Below are positions 50,711-61,717 of a DNA stretch of 64,000 nucleotides, one piece after another. Position 1 is the stretch's first letter, and each line of letters starts with the position of its first letter. The DNA is from Patagioenas fasciata (taxonomy: Eukaryota > Chordata > Aves > Columbiformes > Columbidae). Both the position numbers and the translations under genes were made by a program. The notes under the pieces are model-generated. The model ran no database searches and was not told the origin of the DNA. It was given only the letters and a program-made list of their open reading frames with translations. The DNA lies in assembly GCF_037038585.1 (NCBI RefSeq), contig NC_092520.1, positions 148,799,104-148,863,103 on the forward strand, in the 5' to 3' direction.

Positions 50711-53700
50711 AGATGTATTGATGAGATACACAACCCACTATGGCTTCCTGTTTAAATACGATCCATTAATCCTTTTACATGTGGACACAGAAGAGGTGGG
50801 TTAGACCCTTCTCATCTCTCCTGCCTCCTGAAAAAGTCACCACCATGTTACAGACAACTCAGATTTTAAAACTTTGGGATGAATGCTGTTTTGTCTGCCT
50901 TGTCCCAGCCCTTCCTTTCCTATAATTTCCCTCCTCCACTGTAAGATTATGAGAATATGTGGTCAGGAATGATGCCTTTGAGTTAACATCCTTGAACACT
51001 GACAGGCCTACCACTGCTGCTTTGGTCTTATGGTGAGATGCAGAAGAAAAGCAGCAGAGCACAATTTCTGCCCTACTTAAATGATCCATCTCTTGAGCCT
51101 GACAGTTAACAGTTTAATTGCTCCCCAGCCAAGCACTATTTTTCCTGTCTCCATGTTGTTTTCTCACTCACATGTTGTACATCACTTGCTTCTCGTGCAG
51201 GGTCATCCAGTTACCCAATGCTTACACAGGTTCTGCCTTCAGGAAAAGGACATAGCTGGATGTGCCGAGCACTTTTAATTAGAAATAACTATCAAAGAGG
51301 TTGTCACCGTGAGGTGCAGTACTGTGTGTTAGTCGTGCTGCCAGTACGTTCCTCTAAAGGAATAAAAGATATTTTTACTTCTGTGGTGACAGGCATTCCT
51401 GTGTACGTTCCAGAGCCTGGAAGGAGCGACAGATAGTTCGCATTCCCTGAACCAGAGGGTGTGGGTGAAGGATGATGCCTCTGCCTATTTGGTACATGTT
51501 TTTGTATGCCTCTGTGGCTGTGATAATTAATTAAAACAGATCTGCTTAGATGTTAAGATCGCTAAGTTTTTAAATAATCACTCATATGAAAGCCATCAGG
51601 ACCGGCAACATCACAACTGTAGCTGCCTTTCCCTAGAAATTTTATCTTTCATTCAAAATGCAGAAGATCCTAGTTTTCTAATTTTGAGAAATCTTTTGAT
51701 TCTAAAATGAAATCAGGATGTTTCTTCTTGATATAGAACCCATCATTTCACTATTTGCTTTTAGTCTGAAACTAAAGATTCCTTTAAAAAATTAGTGCCT
51801 TTAAGGGAAAGTGCAAATTGTTTAAAAGTACCATTACACAGGATGTTGTATCTAGTCAAAATGGAACTTGAATCTGACACATTTTACATGATTTTGAAAA
51901 ATACTTGAATGATTTAAAAAAAAAAAATCCTGAAAGCAAAAGGAGTCCATTCAAAACCAAAGTTTTAGTTTGCCTCTTACAGGCAGCTTACCCTATGAGA
52001 TGTGCTGTTTGCATGAATGGATACCACACATGAAGTACAATGTTTCTGTCTGTATTCTTAATACTGTTATCCAGCCATTAATATTTTAGAATATGGATTC
52101 AATTCACATTTGATACTTGCTTCATTATTAATGTGCCTTGCTAATCCAGTTTTGGAAGCTAGCAAGCAAGTACTTAAATAAGCACACACTAGGTTTAATG
52201 AAAATTTACTGTTTGCCTAGAATAACAGCTAAATAAACTTTGTCACATGTGACTCCACAGTTCAGAGCTATCAAGGCTGAGATCTGATAATATCAGGTAT
52301 CCTTTGTCCAAATTCCTTCCCTCATGTTTGCCAAGAAGGTTTTGCTCCTTGTGGTTCTCTTCCAGCTGCTTGTCAGTGTGGAGCTGGGTGTCATGTTCCA
52401 CATCGCTCATCAAATTTTGGTGAGAGTCAGGGTGTTTCCTGCTGGATTGGCCAAATGATGACGCTTCACCCTGACATGCGATCTGCTTTCTGTTGTATCC
52501 TTATACTGTTTCCTTCCCAAATTATGTGTCTCTAAAAGCTTACCATGCCTGTCTTCTGGGGGCAGCTTTTTATGAAGGGTTTAATGCTGTCCTTTTGAGT
52601 TAATGACCAGCTGATTCACTCCCGTGTGGTTTCTTGGCTCTTCTCTTTTGTCTTGTGATCACTGATTGAGAAAATTGTATTTTGTGGGTGTGCGCTTTAC
52701 CTTTAATTTATGATTATTTTTTTTTAAAACCACCATAGTAGTAAAATACAAACCCTGCAGAGACTCTGCAAAGGTAAGTTATTTGTGCCATTCATTTTCC
52801 TGGACAAAATGAATCCATGTTGTCGGCCTACTAGAACATTATTACTGCCTGTTTTGGAAGGCTGGGTTTCTTAAAGCAATGTTTGTGTTTCATAAAGAAA
52901 ACTTTTTAGACATCTCTGACATCCAAGTGACTGTACAAGTATTCGCAGCAACATACAAATTATTGGTCATTTCCAAAAGGTGATTGAAACCCTAATTTTT
53001 CATGATTGCTATGGTTTATTGGTAAACATGCCTTGTTCATCTCCACTGGTTCCAGATGCTGTTGCAGTATTACCTGTCAAGATGGGGGGGTAACTAGAAC
53101 AGCAGAAAATCAAGAATTTTCCTGCTCACATATCCCTGGTGATATAATTTTTGGTCTAAGATGGAAATAAGTACAGCTCTTTCTAGTGGGGTTAGCAACT
53201 GAACCATCAAACTAGGATAAGGTATTTTCCTGTGGAGAAGCTTTCCAGGATTAGTTCCCAAATCCCTTTGAGTAGTCTGATGTCCTTCAAGTGTTTATTC
53301 TGTAAAACTTCAGGAATCAATGGATGACATTATATCTTTAATGCCTCTGCAAAGAACTTCTGGGCTAAAAGAAGAGGTCGTTCTACTGCCATATTCTGTA
53401 ATAGAGTGATGGTCTCTCTTTTGTATACCTCAGTCTGAGCTTTACAACTGAGATGGAGAGGATCTTTGTAGAGCTTGTGCTCTGGACTGCCATAGCATCT
53501 AATGGCAAGTCTGGTTCAGTTTGACAGATGTGATGAGCTAATCAGCTAAATCCTGACATGTCTTTTAATTTGATCCAGTTTAGCTGTTACTTTCAGTTTT
53601 CTTTATTTCTGTGATGCATACAGTTTTGCTGGATTTCTGGTTTGCCTTGAGCAATTCCAGAAGCATGCTGGATTCCCTGCCAGAGATCCTCATCTTACCA

Positions 53701-53989
53701 CTTACATTTATTCTTGCCCCAGGAAATATGGCTGCAGCATTGCATTGTCTTGGACCTTTTCTACTCTCAAATAAAAAATGTCCTTGTAGAAGCTTATTTG
53801 CTTTTTTTCTCCCCCACAATAATCTACCCAAATCAATGAGACATAATATTGAAAACACAACACTGAAATGTGTCTAAATAATGTGTTAAAAATGAACCAT
53901 TGTAAAAAAATTACCTGTATCCTTAAAAATCTCAGAGGTCTCTTGGGAAGGAAAAGACTTTTTTTGAAGCTGTTCTCTGAATGCATTTG

Positions 53990-54310
53990 CAAGCGAGCAC
54001 TGTCAGAAGAGCGGGTGAGCTCTCCTCCGCCTGGCTCCCAGCTCGGCTTGGTGGCTCTTACAACGGGGCAAAGCGCAGTCCCAGCACACCTCCCGAGGAA
54101 TTTCCATCTGCCTACACACATCCTCATGGAGGGGAGCTCCGGCAGAAGCCTTTGCGCCTTTGCTTCCCCTTCCTGACCGAGTGGGCGGCTGGTGTTGGTG
54201 TAAGAAATGCCTGACCACCTTCTCTTCCTCCATCTGCCTTTGTTGTGCAGATGATGCTGCGGTGGCCCTGGTACAGCAGCCCCTGAGAGACCGGGCAGCT
54301 CCTGCCGTAG
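53990..54310. other. Local GC/CpG-rich patch inside intron 1
   Basis: Over about 320 bases the GC content is clearly above that of its neighbours. I count roughly 14 CpG dinucleotides, whereas neighbouring kilobases contain only a few. Several open frames of 66-200 codons overlap it on both strands, which is expected of stop-poor GC-rich DNA. Nothing matches a known protein. It could be an intronic regulatory element or an alternative promoter lying 1.6 kb before exon 2, or simply a GC-rich patch. Confidence 0.4.
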
Positions 54311-54865
54311 CATTGAAGATGTGTTAAGGGTTCATACAGCAAATGGTTTTCAACCCTCCTAAAACTTTGTCTGGATAACTTTTACCTTGTGAATTGCAAC
54401 TCCTTTTTCCTCTTGTGTTCCTCCTAATTATCTGCACACCCGAAGTTCTGCCAGACAAAGGCTGAGAAGCTGTGCCTTCAGGTATCAATTTGTACAGAAA
54501 TTTCCTTGGATTAATTCACTCTGAGTCAAATGATGGTGTAGACTGTGCTTCTCATGGAGCAAAGGGCACGTCCGAAATGGCTGCGGCCTCACAAACCTTC
54601 ACATAACTGCTGAACTGTGGATTTTGCAACATCACTCAAAGGCTGCTTAGCTGCGCGAAGGTTGGGTTGTCACATCTAACTCAGCAAGCGCAAATTATAC
54701 TCCCACAGTCCATGTTGTTTTCAGAGAGGGGTTAGTGAGGTTAGTAACTTGTTTAACTTTTCTGCAGGAACAGCGATTGCCTTTAGAGCTTGCCAAGTGA
54801 TTGAGTGTTTTCTTCATCCTAAATAACCTGTCATTAAAAACATTAATGACATAGTCATTCTGTCT

Positions 54866-54900
54866 TTAAGTATAAAGATATATATATCTATATATATAAA
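54866..54900. repeat. AT-rich dinucleotide microsatellite
   Basis: Imperfect TA/ATATATCT units over about 35 bases. A simple repeat with no further meaning visible. Confidence 0.8.
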
Positions 54901-55864
54901 GAAAATAAATCCAATTATGTTTTGATAACACATTTTTGAAAGTATCTATTTAACACTAAGTCTGGAAAGGTGCCTTTGCATGCCCAGAAAGGTTTGGTGA
55001 AATATTTACTATTGTAAACTTCAGGCTTCCATCCCATTCTCCCCTCTGAGGTGAGAAAGGAACTGGACAAGAAAGACCCACTTGTAGTCTAAACCAAGAG
55101 GTCCAAAATTAGTAACCTGGTATCTGAGAAAAGCGTAGTAGATGGTAGCATAGCAAATAGTTTAAGAACTTCTTATTTTAGTTACTGTGTTGTATACTGT
55201 AGACTGTCCAACAATGGAAACTCTATTAGCAATATTACTGTGAAATACACTGTTTGTATGCTGATAACTGGATGCATTTCTGCCTGAGGTCTAATTTCAT
55301 TCTTCCTCTTTGCACTTGCTGAATTTTTTGTGTGGAAGAAGTCTGTCCTGGAAATTTGATGTAGGAAAAAAGATATGTTTAATGTTCACACAGGACTTGT
55401 GATATAGAAAAAATCATTGAATGATTTATAATAGCTGAAAGGTGCTCATCCTTTTTATTGAGTATAAGACAGTTTCTAACGAACTTCAGGGAAAGTGCTC
55501 TTTCAGCATTTGAGTAGAGTCGTTTCTAGATATTCATGCTATAGGAGAAGATGGAGAATTCAGCTTTTTCCATAAAACTCCAGCATTAATTTTTCTCTTA
55601 ATGATACATTTCCATGTGGTAAATACTGACCTGGAAGCTGTGTTGCAACAGTAATAAGATTTTGTGCGAAAGAGGGCAAGATCAGACTGAATGTGCATAT
55701 TTTATGTTTTTCTTTCATAAGTAATACATCTGTTGGGAATGTAAATGCCCTTCAGATTTCATTTAAAAAAAAAAAAAGTGAAAGTAATGAAAGTAAGCTG
55801 CTCAGGCAAGCTCTCTCTGAAGTATCACTGCAGTGATAAGTCATTATTTCTTCATTTGTTGCAG

Positions 55865-55974
55865 GAGAGAATTTTGACCAGAGCCCCTTGAGAAGAACCT
55901 TCAAGTCCAAAGTTTTGGCCCATTACCCTCAGAACATTGAGTGGAACCCCTTTGACCAGGATGCCGTCAATATG
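55865..55974 (+). CDS. DENND5B: DENND5B constant exon 2
   Basis: This 110-nt exon lies between the acceptor TTTGTTGCAG and the donor GTAGGT at 55975. It starts in phase 1 and ends in phase 0. With the last base of exon 1 it encodes [24 protein letters not shown] and [13 protein letters not shown], which are residues 38-74 of the form lacking the cassette. The segment is nearly identical between DENND5A and DENND5B in the family. The residues AHYPQNIEW and VNM point to DENND5B rather than DENND5A. It forms the early part of the uDENN module, which with cDENN and dDENN makes the Rab-binding and exchange surface. The Ser/Arg/Lys-rich RRTFKSK stretch is basic. The exon is 54.8 kb downstream of exon 1 and 6.0 kb downstream of the cassette candidate. 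Confidence 0.95.
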
Positions 55975-58900
55975 GTAGGTAGAGAAATTCTCTCCTCAAG
56001 CTGTTTCCTGACAACTTCAGCTCTACAGTGGTTCCTGAGTTGTTTACAACCAGCCCATGTGATGTGATGAAGAAGGTGCTTCTGCTGACACTAGATGCAT
56101 CCACAAGGCATGCTGGTTGAAAAGCTTTAGAGGAAGAGGTATTGTGAAAATACAGAATACTTTCAGGCATAACAATAGCAAAATGCTACATTTCCTTTGT
56201 TAGTTCTAGTTAAGTCTACTGCGTGATTAAACAAGTCTAACCACAAGCTCGATGTCTGTCTGAGAAGGGATGCAGTCACCCAGGACATGTATCAGCAGGT
56301 GGGAAGAAGGCAAACCGAATTTTAAGATACACAAAAATTTCACATGGACATTAGTATAAAAAAACCCCACCTTGACGCTGCATATAGCAAGGGAGAGAGG
56401 AATCTTTACTGAGAAGTTGGAACTTGCCTAAAACATGGCTTGGTTTAGGTGGTCACTTTAAATGGTGCCCCTGCACCAGTGCATCTTCTGTACATCTCTT
56501 TCCTCTCGGCTGAATTTGGTGTGGGTTTGCCTACATGGTTAAAGGGGAGGGAGGAGGGAACAGCTGGTGGGTAGTGACAGCTAAAACACTGATAATCCAC
56601 TGGAAATGTTCTCAAAGAGCTCATATTCAAAGGATGTTCCCAAAATCACTAAAGCACTTGTTAAGAACATATCCTGAAAAAGACAACAGATTACTGGTAT
56701 TTGAGCTTCCCAGTACAGAAAAAGCTGTTTGTTTTATAACTTTAACAGCTATTGTAATAATAACATTAAAGCAATATTAGCAATTCCAGATGTTTTCAAA
56801 ACTATTGGGTTTAACTCAAAATTGGAGAATTAGGAACTCTTCATTTTCCATGATGTGCTTCACATTTGAGGAGTGTAGGACCACATGCTAGCTACTTCAA
56901 ACCAGAGCTAAACTTGGTGCAGGTAGGAAGTCAAGACAATCTCCTGGCCCTCACTCTGATGGAGAAACAGGGAACTGCAATACAATGGCTTTTGTAAATG
57001 CGGTCTGAATTATGCTCAGTTCACATTTGCAACTTCTCTGCAGTTGTGAAGGTGTAGGAATCTTCAAAGTTCATCTCAATTTCCACTGAATTTTATTTTT
57101 TTAGCATAGTGCCAAATACTTAAGATGAAAACTCAGGAGATGGAAGTAGCAGTGATGCTGAGAACTGATACTCTGGCACTTGCACGTGCGCAGAAAGGCA
57201 AAGATGAGCCTGCTACCAGTATCAGTCACTTTGCCCACTAACAGCTCAGCACTTCTGTCCTCTGCTTCCAAATGTGCATTGATGGAGATGATGCAGTATT
57301 TGGGCAGGTCTCCACATTACTTTGCATATACAGAGGACTCCAAATGGTGTTTCATCAGCACAGTTAAGATGGTAATAACCACCAAGGCTACTTTTGCCTT
57401 TTAGTTCTGCCTTTGAATTAGGGGTGTTTGGAGGAGTGATGGGGGATGTGCAGCAGGAATATGGCAGCAGAAGGCAATAGCTGGAATTGCTGCATTATTT
57501 GTCTCTCAGGTTGCAGTTGAAAATATCTGGTATTCATGAAGTGTAATCATATTATCAGACAAAAATGGAATAACAAAACCAGCAAGAGACCTATTAAAAT
57601 AGTTGAACTGAGCTGCATTCAACCAAAATCAAATAGCTGAAGAACACAGCTTTCATTTGCAATGTATCTTGGAGGAAAAAAAAAAAAAAGACGTTTACTA
57701 ACACCAGCAGTATTTAATGGTCTTTTAAATAATCTTTTGGAAAACTTCTTTATTGTTTTGATCTGAGACATCATTTAAAGTAATATCCACCTCCACAGAA
57801 TCCCTTGAAGCAATTATTGGCCTTTCTGATCTTGCTTTGCTGTATTAGTTCTGCCTATGTTTTGCTTTATGTGAGCTTCCAGAAGCAATTTTCTTCAGAG
57901 AAGAAAATGCATAAATCCTTGAAGGTTAGCTTGTGAGAACTCTGGCTTTGCTGGATGCCTAAAGAATTTCAATTGCCTTCTGAAACCATCTTGTTGCTTT
58001 AAAAATAACCCCGTGAATTCCCAAGAAATGTCTCTGCCTGTGAGTCTTGTTTTCTCTCCCTTTCGAAGTATATGGAGTTCCCTTTAATAGGGAAGTATTT
58101 CTTTTCCCCCCACTGCTTTTTGCTTATCCCTGCCTAATGTCACATACTTTCTTCTGTGGCCATTCTGCAAGTAATGCTTTGTACCAAACTGAAGCTCTCA
58201 ATTAAGAGGAAAGTGAAATTTTTAGGAAATAAACCTCCTATTTTAGCGCATCAAGGTATGTAAATCTTTGCCTGTATTTCTGAAGTCCAAGGAAGTATCA
58301 TCTGTTTAACATGTCATGTACCAAAATAAAAGAATTGAAGGTTCTGCAGTGTAATTTGAAGGAACAGGCTTTAATACAAACAAAAGCGTCTTTCTCTCCA
58401 CCCCCTCACCCACAGAGCAATTGAGGTATGGAGCTTGCTGCCGTGGCACGTTTTGAACATTAAAAATACGCAGGGGCTTAAAAAGTGAAATAAGAGGATC
58501 CAATGGAGAAGAGCTGAACTGATGCTAATGGGCAGTGGTCCAGAGGGGACCTTTGGTTCAGAAATATCTGCACTTGGTGATGGCTGGGAGGAGGAAGGAG
58601 AGAGGGATTACACTGTGTGTGTGTGTCCTGCTTCTGTGTTTAGGAAAAGGGTATCTCCTGATCATCACTTGCAGAGGTGAGGTACGGATTACTTGATATC
58701 TTTCTGTCATTATGCGGTTTCCTTTTGTTTTTACAAACCGTGTTGATTGTAACCCTTATGGCAGGTATGATTTAATTCCACATTTTTCTGCTGATGGATA
58801 TGTTTAAACGTAAATAATGAAGTGCTCTGAAAACCAGAATCCTGTCCTTTCATCAGTAATCTTGAATAGTTTTCTGTGTTAATACAAAGACACGATACAG

Positions 58901-61050
58901 GTGTCTGACTGCCATTAGCCAGCCCGCTTCACCAGCAGGCAAAGCTTTCAACCGCTGCACATCCCGAGCTGCTCTTCCCCAGCACTCTCCTGTGGCACAT
59001 GTGACAAACACGGATGAGATGGGAAGTGATTGATGTCCAAGGCACTAAGATGAAAGTTTTCATGCATTAACTGCAAATTTGAAGCTTTCTGTATTGCTGG
59101 AAAATGAGCACAGGCTCTTCCTTTTGATCTTAGCTTCTTAAGTGATTCTTGGTCATTCTTCCCTGCCCTGTTTTCCCATCTTCTTTCTTTCCTTGCTTTT
59201 TCTCATGTCCTCTTGTAGATCTAACAACGGTGGCAGTTCTCTGTGCCAGGGTCTTAAAATGTCAATATCCGCTATATGCTGGGCTGTGGCTGAAACTTAA
59301 CATGTGTCCTGTCGTGTGTGTATACACTCGGTATATAAAAGACAAGAGGGTGATAATTGAGACTTGGAGGAAATTTATTTCGTATAGCCTTCTGAAATTA
59401 TCTCAGCTGGTCTGAATTTCCTTGATGCTTGTCTGTTCCTGATTGTACCAGTAGATATAATTTGCTTTTTCTGTAAAGCAAAAAAAAAAATATAATCTTT
59501 GATAGTGTCAAGATTAAAACCTATGATTTTGGCCTGATTGGATTTGATAAGGCTCTAGCTGCCATTGAATGCCCATATTCTAGAAATAAATTTTTATTAA
59601 GCAAGCCTGCCAAAAAATGAACTTAAGAGATAATTGTTGTGCAGAATAAATTTAAATAAAGCATGAGAAGGATTTTTTAGTACTTCTTTATTGGAGAAGC
59701 CTTAACTATGGCACTGCTGTTAATGCCTCAATAAAAAAATAGAAATCTTTTGAATGAAAATGAAGCTGCTGTTCAAAAATGATTTAAGCTGCAATTTCAG
59801 GGTTTATGTCAGCAAAGCTCATCAACTGAATTAAATTCTACCAACTCCAAGCTACTTATTTTCCTATACATTACCTTTTAGAGGAATACGTAAGAGCTGT
59901 CCTAGATGACAACTTAGGGGCTTGCTAGCATGTTGTGGAATGATCTGGAGCACTTGTCTAAATCCCAGCCAGGCAGGTAGCAGTTTATCAGGTTGTTGAA
60001 TGGTCTCTGCAAGATGAACTGGTGAAGTTCAGCATAGGATGTGCCTGAAAATATGTAATTATTTCACTTTACTTCTTCCACCATCAGAAGAATTTAGTCC
60101 TGGTCAAGGTGAGACATTAGGGGGTGCACTCAGTTGTGTTCATGTTCACATCCCTTGGGAAAGTTGCCTTCTCGTGTTGCCTTTTGGAACAGGAGGAGCA
60201 CTTTGAAGGGTCTCCCTCTCTTCTTTCGATTCCTTCAGATGGAAGGTACAGAGTAATCTTTATTCTTTGTTTATTAACAAACTGATGTAGATAGAACATA
60301 AGGAGTTTCATGCTGATGCGCATTCAAACAAGTTTTGCTGGATGTTTGTTAATTTGTATTAGAAGGGTGAAAGAATTCCTGAGGAATGCCTGGAAAAATG
60401 CCTCAAGTTATCACTAGTGCTATATTTCAGAGAAACACCCAGTGCAGTGGAATCAGTGCAAAAGATTTTGCAGAGTGGTAAATAAAAAATGAAACTTCCA
60501 TAGATTTTGGGTGGTTCCATGCACATCCCTGCCCCTCCCTGCCCCCCCGCCCTTCTTCCAATGTAAGTGAATTGAATAGCTGTCAATCAATTGTTTTGCT
60601 TTCTTTTAAGAAAATTATGGAAGATCAAAGAATTTCAGAAAGTCTGTAATTTTAATTCAGTGGTAAAAGATGCTCCCTTGATGCTCTGATTTTAGATTAC
60701 TGTGGGAATGATATATGCAAATGGCAACAAAAGTAGATGTCTTTATGTGATGTTTAAGTAAATGAGACAAAGGCTCACAAAGTGAAAATAAATTTACAAA
60801 GTAATGGAAATAAGTCATAATGACTTAATAGGTGATTTTTGAGGGTGTTTTCCTTCCTTCAGTCACGCCTAACTCTTAAGTAGCATCAGTTTTAAGCTGT
60901 TTGGTTTTGAGTTACTTTTCAGGGGAGTTATATTTAGTGATAACTGGCTTGTTATGATGTGGTGCAAAAAAACAATGTGCCTGTGAAGCAGAAGTAACAA
61001 AATAGAATTTGCAGCTTAGTTCACTATATATATTTCTTTTCTATTCTTAG
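55975..61050 (+). other. Intron 2
   Basis: A 5,076-nt GT-AG intron, from donor GTAGGT to acceptor TTTCTTTTCTATTCTTAG. It is AT-rich with an A14 run near 57676-57689, a short TG run near 58615-58625 and an A-run near 59480. I see no mobile element, RNA gene or additional exon. Open frames are short and unassigned. Confidence 0.85.
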
Positions 61051-61717
61051 CTGTGTATGCCCAAAGGGCTGTCGTTCAGGACGCAGGCAGACAACAGAGA
61101 TCCACAGCTCCATTCGTTCATCATCACCAGAGAAGATGGCTCTCGTACGTATGGGTTCGTGCTCACGTTCTACGAGGAGGTCACGAGCAAGCAGATCTGC
61201 ACAGCCATGCAAACCCTCTACCAGATGCACAATGCAGAGCAATACAGCAGCGTCTGCGCCTCCTCCTCGTGCAGCATGGACTCCCTGGCCAGCAGCATCG
61301 ACGAGGGCGATGCCACGTCCCTGGCCAAGCTCCAGCGGTACAACTCCTACGACATCAGCAGAGACACGCTGTATGTCTCCAAATGCATCTGTCTCATCAC
61401 CCCTCTGCCCTTCATGCAAGCCTGCAAGAAGTTCCTGATCCAGCTCTATAAGGCGGTGACCTCCCAGCAGCCACCACCTCTGCCCCTGGAGAGCTACATC
61501 CACAACATCCTCTACGAGGTGCCCCTGCCGCCCCCGGGGAGGTCGCTGAAGTTTTATGGAGTTTACGAGCCCATCATTTGCCAGAGACCTGGGCCCAACG
61601 AGCTGCCGCTCTCTGACTACCCGCTGCGAGAGGTCTTCGAGCTGCTGGGCCTGGAGAACCTGGTCCAGGTTTTCACCTGTGTTCTTCTGGAGATGCAGAT
61701 CCTTCTGTACTCACAAG
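61051..61717 (+). CDS. DENND5B: DENND5B exon 3 (uDENN core to start of cDENN)
   Basis: This 667-nt exon starts in phase 0 at CTGTGTATG (LCMPKGLSF) and ends with one base (G) of the next codon before the donor GTGGGC at 61718. It encodes residues 75-296 of the form lacking the cassette. Visible blocks: [16 protein letters not shown] at about 95-110; [20 protein letters not shown] at about 114-133; a Ser-rich acidic linker at about 140-163; [18 protein letters not shown] at about 168-185; PPPLPLES at 215-222; [16 protein letters not shown] at 229-244; then [20 protein letters not shown] at 270-289, which begins the cDENN part. The sequence is very close to mammalian DENND5B as recalled. The exon is much more GC- and CpG-rich than its introns. 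The frame continues into the intron only as far as TGA at 61726-61728, so the intron must be removed. Confidence 0.96.

Larger units (their letters stand above)
50711..55864 (+). other. Intron 1, last part before constant exon 2
   Basis: AT-rich intron with an AT dinucleotide run near 54877-54900 and a run of A near 55765-55778. A GC- and CpG-richer island at about 53990-54310 stands out (listed separately). The stretch ends with the polypyrimidine/acceptor TTCTTCATTTGTTGCAG at 55864. No other gene is recognisable. Confidence 0.65.

Noticed and set aside
52738-52778. Good donor (GTAAGT at 52773) after a T-rich stretch and CATAG, suggesting a small exon
   Set aside because: The implied 35-nt segment is not a multiple of three and would carry a stop in the DENND5B frame; probably a cryptic site.
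53708-54313. 201-codon antisense open frame
   Set aside because: Longest frame of the window, but it overlaps other long frames on both strands in a GC-rich patch, and no domain is recognisable.
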